A stretch of DNA of 21,423 nucleotides from Kiloniellales bacterium (GTDB lineage: Bacteria > Pseudomonadota > Alphaproteobacteria > Kiloniellales > JAKSDN01). Numbering within the stretch: the stretch's first letter is position 1; each line of letters begins with the position of its first letter. The stretch lies in the NCBI GenBank assembly GCA_022360075.1, contig JAKSDN010001157.1, positions 1 through 21,423 of the forward strand, written 5' to 3'. This document shows, in pieces, positions 7,793 to 16,180 of the stretch. The notes beneath the pieces were generated by a model. It did no database searches and was not told where the DNA came from. It was given only the letters and a program-made list of their open reading frames with translations. Made by a program: the position numbers and the translations under genes.

Positions 7793-8093
7793 GGCTGAAA
7801 GGCTCTCGCTGCGGCGCGGAAACGCCCGCTGCTCTCCGATCCCGGTCAGCCGCGCCCGGCCGAACACACGCACCGCCGCAGGCGGCGGGCCTTTCTGGCG
7901 CTATAGCACGGATCGGAAGGACTAGCGGCGGGCATTCCACGCAAACTCCTGCACGGTCAAGACACACGAAAGGCAACGGCCCGGCAACCCATTGGGCGCT
8001 GGGGTGCTGATTCGTATGGCCTGCGCGTTCAGGTGCCGCGTGTACATGGGCCGGGAAGATAGCCAGGGGGTGGGAGGGGGTCAAGGAAAGCGC
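7793..8093. other. Intergenic region upstream of ileS
   Basis: About 300 bases separate ileS (leftward) from the operator of the rightward TetR gene. Visible items are a GC hairpin CCGCCGC-A-GGCGGCGG near 7873-7887 in the ileS leader and a -10-like CTATAG (7901-7906, minus strand) with no clear -35. I see no tRNA-binding T-box structure and no credible small gene. Confidence 0.4.
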
Positions 8094-8133
8094 CGGGATC
8101 ATAAATTGTCTAGATTGACAATTTATGATCCCG
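8094..8133. promoter_or_regulatory. Large perfect palindrome, probable TetR-family operator
   Basis: The left arm CGGGATCATAAATTGTC (8094-8110) and right arm GACAATTTATGATCCCG (8117-8133) are perfect 17-bp inverted repeats around TAGATT. The core AATTGTC-N6-GACAATT resembles TetR-family operators. The palindrome ends 40 bases before the start of the TetR gene. A consensus -35 (TTGACA, 8115-8120) lies on its right half, with CAAATA/AAATAC at 8138-8144 as a modest -10. A repressor bound here would block the promoter, giving autoregulation of the regulator-enzyme pair. Function is inferred. Confidence 0.75.
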
Positions 8134-8173
8134 AGGCCAAATACACTCGGTCGCCACAGAGCCCGAAGGCCTG

Positions 8174-8761
8174 ATGCCACGCCCCAGCCTCAAGAACGTC
8201 CGATCGAAAGAGATCCTGAGAGCCTTCGCCGCCTGCGTCGCGCGCTTCGGCCTCGAGGGGGCGACCCAGGAGCGCATCGCCGAAGCGGCCGGGGTCAAGC
8301 GAACGATCCTGCGGCACTACCTCGGCAACCGCGACGCCATGATCGAGGCCCTGATCGATCACGTCGCGGCCGACTTCGACGCTCAGACCGCGATGCTGGT
8401 GGCCGCGCTGCCGGCCGATAACCGCCTGAGCGCCCTGCTGGACCTGCTGTTCGGTGCCGCGCCCACGACGGCGCCGGAGAGCATCCTGGTCTTCCAAGCG
8501 CTGGTGGCGGCCGCCGAGCGCTATCCCAAGGCGCGGCGGGCACTGTGGGACTCGACGAGCCGCTTTGCCGCCGCGCTGGAGGGCGAGCTGCGGCGCGCCA
8601 ATCCCGACGCCTCCGCCACGGCGCTTTCCGACGTCGCGCTGGGCGTGATGGGCATCTACTTCAGCGCCGAATCGCTCGCACCGCTCGAGCCGTCCGGCGA
8701 CTGGCGCGCGGCCTCCCGGCGCGCCGCCGAAAGACTCATTGCATCGTTAAAGGAAGATTGA
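8174..8761 (+). CDS. TetR/AcrR family transcriptional regulator
   Basis: A 195-residue regulator. The N-terminal helix-turn-helix spans about residues 12-56 (SKEILRAF..., GATQERIAEAAGVKRTILRHYLGNRDAMIEAL), the standard TetR layout of a helix pair followed by the aromatic HYLGNRD turn. The remaining about 140 residues form a helical ligand-binding domain with no recognisable specificity. GAAGG at 8165-8169 precedes the ATG closely. Its stop overlaps the start of the desaturase-like gene (TGATG), so the two are translationally coupled. Together with the palindrome at 8094-8133 this suggests a self-regulated pair responding to a lipid-like or hydrophobic ligand. The ligand is a guess. Confidence 0.9.
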   Translation: MPRPSLKNVRSKEILRAFAACVARFGLEGATQERIAEAAGVKRTILRHYLGNRDAMIEALIDHVAADFDAQTAMLVAALPADNRLSALLDLLFGAAPTTAPESILVFQALVAAAERYPKARRALWDSTSRFAAALEGELRRANPDASATALSDVALGVMGIYFSAESLAPLEPSGDWRAASRRAAERLIASLKED

Positions 8762-9621
8762 TGGATCTCTTCCACCGCAGCTTTTCGGATTTCGAGATCT
8801 ACGCGTGGGAGGAACTGCTCGGCGATTGGTTCTTCGTGGCGTCCCTCGCGCTGTTGCTGCTCGAGTTCACACGCCTGCTGCTGAAGAAGGCGCTGACCTG
8901 GAAGGTCGCCGGTGACACCGTCACCAACTTCATCACCTACGCCGCCTTCATCGGCCTCTACTACGGGCTGGCAGGAACCTTCACCGTCGCGACCTTCTAC
9001 TATTTCCATGAGCACTTCAGCCTGACCCAGATTCCGACGACGCTCGGCAGCGTCATCCTCTGCGTCGTGCTCGCGGATTTCGTCTACTATTGGGAGCACC
9101 GCTTCATGCACAAGGTGGGCTTCGGCTGGGCGACTCACACCGTCCACCACAGCTCGCCCTACTTCAACATCTCGGTCGCCTACCGCTTCGGACCGCTGGA
9201 CGGGCTGGTCCCGGTTTTCTTCCACCTCCCGCTGGCGATCGCCGGCTTCAATCCGCTGGTCATCTTCCTGGCCGAAGCGGTGGTCCAGCTCTACCAGACC
9301 GCCCTGCACACGGAGCTCGTCGGCAAGCTGCCCAAGCCGATCGAAGCGGTCATGAACACGCCGTCCCACCACCGCGTCCACCACGGCAGCAACCCGCAGT
9401 ATCTCGACAAGAACTACGCCGGCATCTTCATCGTCTGGGACAAGCTCTTCGGAACCTTCGAGGAGGAGCGGGAGAAGGTCGTCTACGGCATCATCGATCC
9501 CATCGAATCGGTGAACCCCTTCGTCGTCTTCTTCCACGGCTTCACCCGCCTCGCTCATCAGGTGACGGCGGCGAAAGGCCTCGGTGCCAAGCTCGGCTGC
9601 TTGCTGCGGCCTCCTGGATGA
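8761..9621 (+). CDS. Fatty acid hydroxylase / sterol desaturase family membrane enzyme
   Basis: A 286-residue integral membrane di-iron oxygenase. The ATG at 8761 overlaps the TetR stop by one base. The longer frame from 8545 lies within the TetR gene and is not family-like. The histidine clusters are complete: H113-R-F-M-H117 (WEHRFMH), H126-T-V-H129-H130 and H203-H-R-V-H207-H208, with an additional H183. These bind the two irons that activate oxygen for C-H hydroxylation or desaturation. Hydrophobic segments are near residues 22-40, 55-75, 85-108 and 150-180. Substrates in this superfamily include sterols, hopanoids, carotenoids, sphingoid and ornithine lipids, and the sequence does not tell which. 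The C-terminus carries an EEREKVVYGI segment and a short tail. Confidence 0.92.
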   Translation: MDLFHRSFSDFEIYAWEELLGDWFFVASLALLLLEFTRLLLKKALTWKVAGDTVTNFITYAAFIGLYYGLAGTFTVATFYYFHEHFSLTQIPTTLGSVILCVVLADFVYYWEHRFMHKVGFGWATHTVHHSSPYFNISVAYRFGPLDGLVPVFFHLPLAIAGFNPLVIFLAEAVVQLYQTALHTELVGKLPKPIEAVMNTPSHHRVHHGSNPQYLDKNYAGIFIVWDKLFGTFEEEREKVVYGIIDPIESVNPFVVFFHGFTRLAHQVTAAKGLGAKLGCLLRPPG

Positions 9622-9820
9622 TCGCAGGGTCTTAAGCGCTTCCTGCTTGTCTTCACACCACAGGCGCTCTCGCCGCTGCGCGGACTCGGTCTGAAAACCT
9701 CTTCTTTTTCGGGCATAAGCATTTCCACCCATATCCCAATGGTGGTATTATCATTTGCATACACTCGACCTGTTGGCGCTGGATTAAGTAAGCCACTGAT
9801 CAAACGCACAGCAAAGACAG
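9622..9820. other. Base-composition switch and possible promoter before the glycosyltransferase gene
   Basis: GC content falls sharply within this 199-base gap, from the GC-rich desaturase gene to the AT-richer glycosyltransferase gene. A possible plus-strand promoter has -10 TATTAT (9746-9751) and a weak -35 TTTCCA (9722-9727) at 18-base spacing. No tRNA, direct repeat or integrase remnant that would mark an insertion site is visible. Confidence 0.35.
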
Positions 9821-11152
9821 ATGCCGATTATGCTAAAAGCGAGATCTTATCGGCTCTTGCTGCGTGCCGAAAAAACGCTCGCTCGTGTTACCCAATGGCA
9901 CGCGGAACATCATAGGACGCAGCTGGAAAGCTACTTCCACGACACGACTTTGACCGACGGCGATACCGCCGGTCGTAGCCTTGTCCTCTATGCCAATACT
10001 ATCGGGGAATACAACGCCGTTTCATCGTTCACTTCTGCCTACTTTGACCACTGGCCGAACGACAAACTCGTGGTGCTCGTGTCTAGTCGGCGATATTTTG
10101 ACGCCATTGCACGCTCACGTCCCAATGTAAACGTCGGCGTGTTGAATTGGCGGTCAACCCATTTGCATGATGCGTTCCTACAACGGACAAACCCGCGTTT
10201 CCTGGTCATTTCAGAGGCGCCTTGTCTGAACGGTTTCTTACCCCCTTATCCGCTCGGGCTGTTGGCCTCCTGCTTGGTTCATGACCTGCCAGTCTATGTC
10301 GTAAATGCCTGCAGATACGAACGCACCCCTCTTTCCCGGTTGCAAAAGATAGAAGACATATGCTTCGGAGACTTGCATGAGAAGGCGATCGCCCAGTGGT
10401 TTGCACCATCCGAGAGCATGGCAGCGCAGTTGGTCGACATAAGTGTTCCCAGGCAACATATTACAGTCGTTGGAAATCTGAAATTTGGTAGTGCGCAATC
10501 AAGGAAGTGCACAAACGATACAATCGCGCGGAAGAAGAACATTCATGCCTTTCGTCAGTCGAGGGATGGCCCGATTTTCGTCGCCGGCAATGTGAGTGAA
10601 ATGGATGAGCAGCTCATAGTCTTTAGCGCATGGCAAGAAATCCGCAGCAAATACCCGCTTTCTAGATTGATCATAGCTCCACGATATTTGCAGTATGAGA
10701 GAGCTATGTCGGATCTTTCCCACTTCTTGCAAAAAGAGGGGGTCAAGTATGGATTGTGGAGCAAGGGAGCGAAGGCAAACGAGGGTGTCGATGCATTGAT
10801 CCTCGATACCTATGGAGAATTGTTCGATTTCTATGGAATCGCCAGCCTTTGTTATGCTGGGCGAAACCATGGTGTCTTGGAGTCGTTGGGTCAGGGTAGG
10901 CCAACCTTGGTTTGCACTCAATGGAATGAGAGTTCCGGGAACTTCGAGATCTATCGTCGTCTAGTCGAGGCGGGTGCTTTGATTCAAGTGCAGGATCCGG
11001 CGGAGCTTGGTCGAGTCGGACTACGCGTCCTCGACGACAAGACGTTCAGGCAGACGTGTATCGCCTGCGCTCAGTCCGTCATAAATGCGGAAAAGGGTGC
11101 CGGGGTCCGGACTTTAAAGTTCATCCAGACGGATTGCAGGGTAAAGCCCTAA
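9821..11152 (+). CDS. WaaA/KdtA-like (GT30-type) glycosyltransferase, lower GC
   Basis: A 443-residue protein resembling 3-deoxy-D-manno-octulosonic acid (Kdo) transferase, a GT-B enzyme of the inner-membrane face. Similarity is by motif and order. ANTIGEYNAV (58-67) matches the WaaA S-V-G-E segment, making E63 the likely catalytic base. SEAPCLNG (131-138) sits where WaaA has its E-x-WPN segment. VGNLKFGS (217-224) is a strong WaaA signature, LIIAPR is at 283-288, and DTYGELFDFYGIASLCYAG is at 329-347. The C-terminal ES...GNFEIYRRLVEAGALIQV matches the nucleotide-sugar-binding end. It has no clear N-terminal membrane anchor and has RNHGVLES where WaaA has GGHN..E, so it is divergent. It may transfer Kdo or another ulosonic acid. 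The gene is markedly AT-richer than its neighbours, with ATA, TTG and AGA codons, suggesting transfer. The ATG at 9830 is an alternative start. Confidence 0.7.
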   Translation: MPIMLKARSYRLLLRAEKTLARVTQWHAEHHRTQLESYFHDTTLTDGDTAGRSLVLYANTIGEYNAVSSFTSAYFDHWPNDKLVVLVSSRRYFDAIARSRPNVNVGVLNWRSTHLHDAFLQRTNPRFLVISEAPCLNGFLPPYPLGLLASCLVHDLPVYVVNACRYERTPLSRLQKIEDICFGDLHEKAIAQWFAPSESMAAQLVDISVPRQHITVVGNLKFGSAQSRKCTNDTIARKKNIHAFRQSRDGPIFVAGNVSEMDEQLIVFSAWQEIRSKYPLSRLIIAPRYLQYERAMSDLSHFLQKEGVKYGLWSKGAKANEGVDALILDTYGELFDFYGIASLCYAGRNHGVLESLGQGRPTLVCTQWNESSGNFEIYRRLVEAGALIQVQDPAELGRVGLRVLDDKTFRQTCIACAQSVINAEKGAGVRTLKFIQTDCRVKP

Positions 11153-11202
11153 TGCAAGGGCAGACTGAGCCGCACTGGGCGCGCTGAGCCAAAGTTCTCG
11201 TG

Positions 11203-13749
11203 TCAGCTCTGCCGCTCGCAGCTCACCCCCTCCAACAGCAACCTCACCTTTCCGAGCAGCGCCTCCGGCTCGTAGGGCTTCTTCAGCAGGAAGCTGTCCG
11301 CGTCCGCCGCCCCGCCCTCGAGGCCGGGGATCTCGGCGTAGCCTGTGGTGTAGACGACCTTGACGGCCGGCTGCAGGCGCTTGGCCGCCTCGGCGATCTC
11401 GGCGCCGTTCATGCCGCCGGGCAGGACGAGGTCGGTGAAGAGCAGGTCGAAGCGCGCGCCGGACTCGAGCCGCGCGAGGGCCGACGGCCCGTCGGCGGCG
11501 GTCACGACGTCGTAGCCGTTGATCTGTAGCAGGCTCGAGGAGACCTCGCAGAGATCCTCGTCGTCCTCGACGACGAGGATGCGCCCGGCCCCGTTTGCGC
11601 CCGCCGGCGCCGTTTCCCCGGCCTCGGGCCGCGCCGGGGCCTCGAGGGAGCGCGGCACGTAGAGGGTGACCGTCGTGCCTTCGCCGGGCGCGCTGTCGAT
11701 GGCGACGTGGCCCTTGGACTGCTTGGCGAAGCCGTAGACCATGCTGAGCCCGAGGCCGCTGCCCTGCCCGACCTCCTTGGTGGTGAAGAAGGGCTCGAAG
11801 GCGTTCTCCTGCACCTCGGCCGACATGCCGATGCCCGTGTCGCGCACGGCGACCTTGACGTAGTTGCCGGGCGTCACCTCGTCGCTGCGCTCGGCATAGG
11901 CCCGGTCCAGGGTGACGTTGGCGGTCTCGATCGCGAGGTGGCCGCCCTGGGGCATGGCGTCGCGCGCGTTGATCGCCAGGTTGAGCAGGGCGTTCTCGAA
12001 CTGGTGCGGGTCGATCAGCGCGGGCCAGAGATCGCTGTTGCCCTCGTAACGCAGCTCGATGGTCTCGCCCAGCGTGCGCCGCAGCATGTCCTCCAGCCCG
12101 CCGATCAGCGCACCGACGTCGGAGGGGCGCGGCGAGAGCGACTGCTTGCGCGCGAAGGCCAGGAGGCGGTCGGTCAGGGCGGCGCCGCGCTCGACGGCGC
12201 GCTCGATGCGCTCGACAAAGAGCTTCAAGTAATCGTCGCCGACGCTGCTGCCGAGCAGCTCGGCGCTGAGGCGCACCGTCGCCATCAAGTTGTTGAAGTC
12301 GTGGGCAACGCCACCGGTCAGCTTGCCGATCGCTTCCAGCTTCTGAGCCTGCTGGAGCTGCTGCTCGGCGCGCTTGCGTTCGGTGATATCGACGATGGTC
12401 GCCTGGAGCGCGGGCTCGTCCATCCAGGAAATCACGCGGACCTGCATGTTGAGCCAGATCTCCGTGCCGTCGCGGCGCAGGCCCTTGCTCTCGTGGTCCG
12501 CCGGCCAGCGCTCGCCGCGCAGGCAAGCCTCTTTGAGGGCAACGAGACCCTCGCGCTCCGCCGGCGGGCAAAGCGAGAGCGTGGACTCGAGCGCTATGAT
12601 CTCGTCCGGGCTGGCGTAGCCGAAGATCCTGGCCGCGGCCTGGTTGGCGTAGAGCGGCTTGAAGTCCCGGTGCAGCAGGATGCCCTGGATCGAGCCGGCG
12701 ACGAGGTCCCGGTAGCGGGCCTCGCTCCGCCGCAGGTCCCGGGTCAGTGCCGTCAGGTTATCGCGCTCCTGCTCGAGCAGCCGCTCGGCCTGGCGCCGGC
12801 TCTCCACCTCCTCCTCGACGATCCGGCGGTGACGGCCGGCACCTTCGACGGAGTAGGCGATGGTGAAGGTCGTGAGCGCGCAGACCGCCAGCAAGCCTTG
12901 CAGATGCATGACGGCATCGATGGTGGCGAAGCTGGCGAAGGGACCCTGGCCTTGCGTCGCGAACCAGATAGCGACGCAGGCGATGAAGGCGAGCGAGAGG
13001 GAGGCGCCGCGAACCGTGAAGCGGACGGCCGCCCAGGCCAGGGGCGGAAAGAGCAGGTAGAGGCTCTCGCGGCTGTCGACGGCTTCCGGAAGGCTGGCGA
13101 ACACGAGGTAGGCCACGCCGATCGTGACGGCCGCCAGCAGGACCGCCTCGGCGGCGCGCGGCGCTTTCAGCTTCATCCGGTCGCCGACCTCCGGCAGCCA
13201 GGCAAGAAGCGCCGGCGCGATCAGCAGGAGCCCCAAGGCGTCGCCGAACCACCAGATCCGCCAATAGTGCAGGTAGTCGATCTCAGGCGCGCCGAGCCAA
13301 TAAACCGCCGCGCCCAGGAAGGCAGCGCACACGGCCGCCGCGACGGGCGCGCAGATGACGAAGAGGAAGAAATCGCCGATCGTGTGAAGGCGAACCGAAC
13401 CCTTCAGGAAGTGCCGGAGCAGCAGCGCCGCCGCCGTCGCCTCCAGCGCGTTGACGCAGGCAAAGCCGAGCGCCGAAAGCAACGGGAACGCCGGCACGTC
13501 GGCGACGACCTCGGCGATCCCAATGGCCAGGATGAAGGCCCACCAGGCACGCGGCGGCGACAGCAGGAGCGCGCAGAGCAGGACGGCGTTGGGTGGCCAA
13601 AGGACGGAAATGCCCTCGGGCGGCACGCCGTAGGCGACGCCCAGCGCCGCACCGAAGTAGTAGCCAAGGCCTACCACCGCCGGGGCCGCGAGCAAACGCA
13701 GCGTTCCGAACCTGGTATCCCCGTCTAACGGCCAAACCGAAGCGTTCAT
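11203..13749 (-). CDS. Hybrid sensor histidine kinase (MASE1-PAS-HisKA-HATPase-receiver)
   Basis: An 848-residue membrane sensor kinase. Residues 15-310 form a MASE1-like multi-spanning sensor ([14 protein letters not shown]..., [29 protein letters not shown]). A short coiled coil follows, then a PAS domain at about 342-459. The phosphoacceptor is H483 (GGVAHDFNN). The ATP-binding domain has N-box [14 protein letters not shown]1 DTGIGM and G2 [12 protein letters not shown]. The C-terminal receiver starts at about 722, with E728-D729-D730, phosphoacceptor D773 (FTDLVLPGG), T801 and K824-P825. The ATG at 13749 has AAAAGG before it and is preferred to a GTG at 13806. No response-regulator gene is adjacent, so the output partner is elsewhere. 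It converges on the glycosyltransferase gene, with stops 50 bases apart and no clear terminator. The stimulus is unknown. Confidence 0.93.
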   Translation of the reverse strand: MNASVWPLDGDTRFGTLRLLAAPAVVGLGYYFGAALGVAYGVPPEGISVLWPPNAVLLCALLLSPPRAWWAFILAIGIAEVVADVPAFPLLSALGFACVNALEATAAALLLRHFLKGSVRLHTIGDFFLFVICAPVAAAVCAAFLGAAVYWLGAPEIDYLHYWRIWWFGDALGLLLIAPALLAWLPEVGDRMKLKAPRAAEAVLLAAVTIGVAYLVFASLPEAVDSRESLYLLFPPLAWAAVRFTVRGASLSLAFIACVAIWFATQGQGPFASFATIDAVMHLQGLLAVCALTTFTIAYSVEGAGRHRRIVEEEVESRRQAERLLEQERDNLTALTRDLRRSEARYRDLVAGSIQGILLHRDFKPLYANQAAARIFGYASPDEIIALESTLSLCPPAEREGLVALKEACLRGERWPADHESKGLRRDGTEIWLNMQVRVISWMDEPALQATIVDITERKRAEQQLQQAQKLEAIGKLTGGVAHDFNNLMATVRLSAELLGSSVGDDYLKLFVERIERAVERGAALTDRLLAFARKQSLSPRPSDVGALIGGLEDMLRRTLGETIELRYEGNSDLWPALIDPHQFENALLNLAINARDAMPQGGHLAIETANVTLDRAYAERSDEVTPGNYVKVAVRDTGIGMSAEVQENAFEPFFTTKEVGQGSGLGLSMVYGFAKQSKGHVAIDSAPGEGTTVTLYVPRSLEAPARPEAGETAPAGANGAGRILVVEDDEDLCEVSSSLLQINGYDVVTAADGPSALARLESGARFDLLFTDLVLPGGMNGAEIAEAAKRLQPAVKVVYTTGYAEIPGLEGGAADADSFLLKKPYEPEALLGKVRLLLEGVSCERQS

Positions 13750-13867
13750 GCGCCTTTTCGATATGGCCCTCGCCCCGGCGGCGAATTTACCAGGATTCTG
13801 TAGCACCTCAAACGGTTTTGATACGACGGCCAGGTAGTAAATCTGGCAGAGCTCTACACGGGTAGCG

Positions 13868-14866
13868 CTAGCCCCGCTCGGGCGTGGCGGCCATGAAGGG
13901 GCTGGCGGGCCAGCTCGCGTCCCACTGCTCGTAGGCCAGGCTGGCGCTCGCCCGGCGGCAATCCTCGGCCATCTGGGCCTTCAGCGCCTCGAGACTGTCG
14001 AACTTCATCTCCGGACGCAGGTAATCGACCAGGGCGACGCGGATGTGGCGGCCGTAGAGGTCGCCCTCGAAATCGAAGAGATAGGCCTCGAGCAGGGGCC
14101 GCTCGACCTCGAACATGGGACGCACGCCGACGTTGGCCGCGCCCGCATGCCAGAGCGTGTCGGCACCGCGGTCGATGCCGGCGCGCACGGCATAGATCCC
14201 GTAGGCCGGCAGCAGGATCCCCTCGAGCGGCACGTTGGCGGTCGGATAGCCGAGCTTGCGGCCGCGCTTGTCGCCGTGGCGCACGCGGCCTTCGATCTCC
14301 CAATAGCGGCCGAGCAGCAGCCCGGCCCGGGTCGGGCTGCCGGCCTTCAGGTAGTCGCGCACCAGGGTCGAAGAATAGGGCTCCGATCCCGGCCCCACGA
14401 CCCGCTTGAGCCCGGTCACGGTAAAGCCCTGGGAGCGGCCGATCCGCTCGAGCAGGTCGACGTCGCCTTGGCGCTTGTAGCCGAAGCGGAAGTTCTCGCC
14501 CACCACCACGTGGCAGACGCCCAGGCCCCTGACCAGGACGTCGTTGATGAACTCCTCGGCGCTCACCCCCGCGAGCCTGCGGTCGAAACGCAGCACGACC
14601 AGCAGATCGACGCCGAGCGCCTCGATCAGGCGCGCCTTGATGCGCAGCTTGTTCAGACGAAAGGAGGGCTGATCGGGCTGAAAGAAGGAGCGCGGATGGG
14701 GCTCGAAGGTGAGCACCGCGAGCGGCGCATCCAGCTCGCGGGCGAGCCGTCCCGCCTTGCCGATGACGGCCTGATGGCCGCGGTGGATGCCGTCGAAGTT
14801 GCCGATCGCAACCACGGCGCCCCGCAATGCCGGGGGCACCTTGTCGACATGCCGGATGATGCGCAT
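13868..14866 (-). CDS. ribF: Bifunctional riboflavin kinase / FAD synthetase
   Basis: A 332-residue cytosolic enzyme that phosphorylates riboflavin to FMN and adenylates FMN to FAD. The N-terminal adenylyltransferase half has GNFDGIHRGH (22-31), TFEPHPR (53-59), GENFRFG (123-129) and SSTLVRDYL (165-173). The C-terminal flavokinase half has GRKLGYPTANV (202-212) and YGIYAV (222-227), then ANVGVRPMF. All are standard and the length is normal. It sits 60 bases after the MaoC-like gene on the same strand. In many proteobacteria ribF directly precedes ileS, but here ileS begins about 6 kb further on. The GAGG before the ATG is close but acceptable. Confidence 0.96.
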   Translation of the reverse strand: MRIIRHVDKVPPALRGAVVAIGNFDGIHRGHQAVIGKAGRLARELDAPLAVLTFEPHPRSFFQPDQPSFRLNKLRIKARLIEALGVDLLVVLRFDRRLAGVSAEEFINDVLVRGLGVCHVVVGENFRFGYKRQGDVDLLERIGRSQGFTVTGLKRVVGPGSEPYSSTLVRDYLKAGSPTRAGLLLGRYWEIEGRVRHGDKRGRKLGYPTANVPLEGILLPAYGIYAVRAGIDRGADTLWHAGAANVGVRPMFEVERPLLEAYLFDFEGDLYGRHIRVALVDYLRPEMKFDSLEALKAQMAEDCRRASASLAYEQWDASWPASPFMAATPERG

Positions 14867-14926
14867 GGAGCCTCGGACCTGGTTCGGCCCTCAGGCTAAT
14901 GATGTCGCGCGGACAGGCAAGGCCGG

Positions 14927-15376
14927 CTACTGGGCGGCCTGCACCTCGACCGGGCGGCTGGCGACCATGAGCATCGCCTCGCCCTCGACGGCGACGCGGT
15001 CGTCGACCGAGCAGACGGTCTGCAGCGACACGCGGCGCTTTTCCGGATCGACGCCGGTGATGGTGGCGCGCGCGATCACGGTATCGCCGATGCGCACCGC
15101 CGAAAGGAAGTTCAGGGACTGGCTCAGATAGATGCAGCCGGGGCCGGGCAGCCGCGTGCCCAGGACGGCCGAGATGAAGCTCGCCGAGAGCAGGCCGTGG
15201 GCGATGCGCTCCTTGAAGATGGTCCGCTGCGCGTAGTTCTTGTTCAGGTGGATCGGGTTGGTATCGCCGGAGATCCCCGCGAAGGTCACGATGTCCGTCT
15301 CGGTCACGGTCTTCGTGAAGACGTCCGTCATGCCGACGCTCAGGTCTTCAATGTAGTAGCCATGCAATTCCTGCAT
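14927..15376 (-). CDS. MaoC-like (R)-specific hydratase
   Basis: A 149-residue single hot-dog-fold protein of the MaoC / (R)-specific enoyl-CoA hydratase family. The hydratase motif is intact: D38 and H43 in GDTNPIHLN, followed by the typical FKERIAHGLLSASF. It would add water to a trans-2-enoyl-CoA, or act on a related thioester. The substrate is not visible. The ATG at 15376 (MQELHGYYIEDLSVGM) has a GAGGGG Shine-Dalgarno. An upstream in-frame ATG at 15406 would add ten non-conserved residues and has no such site. It precedes ribF by 60 bases and is likely co-transcribed with it. Confidence 0.9.
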   Translation of the reverse strand: MQELHGYYIEDLSVGMTDVFTKTVTETDIVTFAGISGDTNPIHLNKNYAQRTIFKERIAHGLLSASFISAVLGTRLPGPGCIYLSQSLNFLSAVRIGDTVIARATITGVDPEKRRVSLQTVCSVDDRVAVEGEAMLMVASRPVEVQAAQ

Positions 15377-15696
15377 TACCTGCCCCTCTGGCTGATCCCA
15401 CTCCATATCGAGCGCCGCGCCGGCTTTGTGCGATGCAGCATATATTGCGGCGCACTGTAACGGAGCGGCAACAGCTCGACAAGATGCTCCTCGCCGAAGC
15501 CGTGCCCTGCGTCCTATCCCTACACGCCTCAGATTAATTAATTGGAATCAATATAAATATCTCCGGCCAAGTCAGCTTGTTCGCGTGACCGGGGAGAACT
15601 GCGGCAGTCTAGGCGACCGGCGTTAAGTTTCGGTTTCGGCTTTGCTGCTTTGCCGCAGAATCGGCGCCGCGCGCCGCGCCGCAGCGAGTCGGCCCG
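15377..15696. other. 320-base intergenic region with an AT-rich palindromic patch
   Basis: This lies between the MarR-like gene and the MaoC-like gene, both leftward. An AT-rich island at 15533-15560 holds the palindrome ATTAATTAAT (15533-15542) and ATTG-GAAT-CAAT (15541-15552). A minus-strand promoter for the MaoC-ribF unit may lie near the TATATT/AATATA stretch at about 15440-15448. No gene or RNA is recognised here. Confidence 0.4.
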
Positions 15697-16113
15697 TCAG
15701 CCGCCCTGCGGTAGGGGGCCCCGGCGCTCGACCACGTGGCTGGCCTTGCGCACCTCGCCGATCGCGGCGTCGAAAAAGCGGTCCATGCGCCCGCGCATCT
15801 GTGGCGAGAGCGTCAGCAGCTTCGAGCGCGCGTCCTCGGGATTGTCGGATTCGACCAGGATTCCCTTGCGTATCGCGCCCTCGACGTATTTCCCGGCGGT
15901 GTGGGCGCTGCGAATCGCCTTCATGAAGCGCAGGGCGTCGGTCTTGCGTACCGGCCCTTCCTGACGCCAGATCTCGGTCAACAGGTCCCAATAGGCCGCG
16001 GAATAGAACTCGGGATCGCCTTCGAAGACCGTCAGCCAGAGCGGCCCGATCTGGTCGATCATCTCCAGATAGACGCGCCTTTGGTCCGCGTTGTAGCGCA
16101 GTGATTCAGCCAT
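15697..16113 (-). CDS. MarR-like winged-helix regulator
   Basis: A 138-residue protein with a probable winged-helix DNA-binding region and no other domain. The N-terminal MAESLRYNADQRRVYLEMIDQIGPLW is followed by WDLLTEIWRQEGPVRKTDALRFMKAI, which reads as helix-turn-recognition helix. Then come AGKYVEGAIRKGILVESDNPEDARSKLLTLS, the wing with the D-x-R-S motif typical of MarR proteins, and a C-terminal dimerisation helix. The ATG at 16113 is preferred, with a G-rich stretch just upstream. The frame runs back to 16224 but the added residues look unlike protein. It faces away from the lipoprotein gene at 16299, and the palindrome-rich gap between them is a natural place for its operator. Confidence 0.7.
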   Translation of the reverse strand: MAESLRYNADQRRVYLEMIDQIGPLWLTVFEGDPEFYSAAYWDLLTEIWRQEGPVRKTDALRFMKAIRSAHTAGKYVEGAIRKGILVESDNPEDARSKLLTLSPQMRGRMDRFFDAAIGEVRKASHVVERRGPLPQGG

Positions 16114-16180
16114 TCTGCCCCCATCTTGGCCGATTCGCGCGGGAGCATAGCAAACCTGCCCCAAGGTTGCAGCCAATCGT

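Noticed and set aside
5207..7798. 863-codon open frame on the plus strand
   Set aside because: It is the full antisense of ileS and shows no protein-family motif. Long antisense frames are expected at this GC content.
7793..8093. T-box or other riboswitch upstream of ileS
   Set aside because: No T-box sequence, specifier loop or terminator/antiterminator pair is visible, and such control of ileS is not typical of proteobacteria.
7992..8174. 60-codon plus-strand frame upstream of the TetR gene
   Set aside because: It reads through the palindrome and promoter, has no Shine-Dalgarno and no recognisable motif.
8545..8760. 72-residue N-terminal extension of the desaturase-like protein
   Set aside because: It lies inside the TetR gene in another frame. 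The overlapping TGATG gives a start that matches the family.
9622..11202. Insertion sequence or genomic-island borders around the low-GC gene
   Set aside because: I looked for flanking direct or inverted repeats, a tRNA and integrase or transposase remnants and saw none. Transfer is suggested only by base composition.
11707..13728. 673-codon open frame on the plus strand
   Set aside because: It is antisense to the hybrid kinase, which has all its domain motifs on the other strand.
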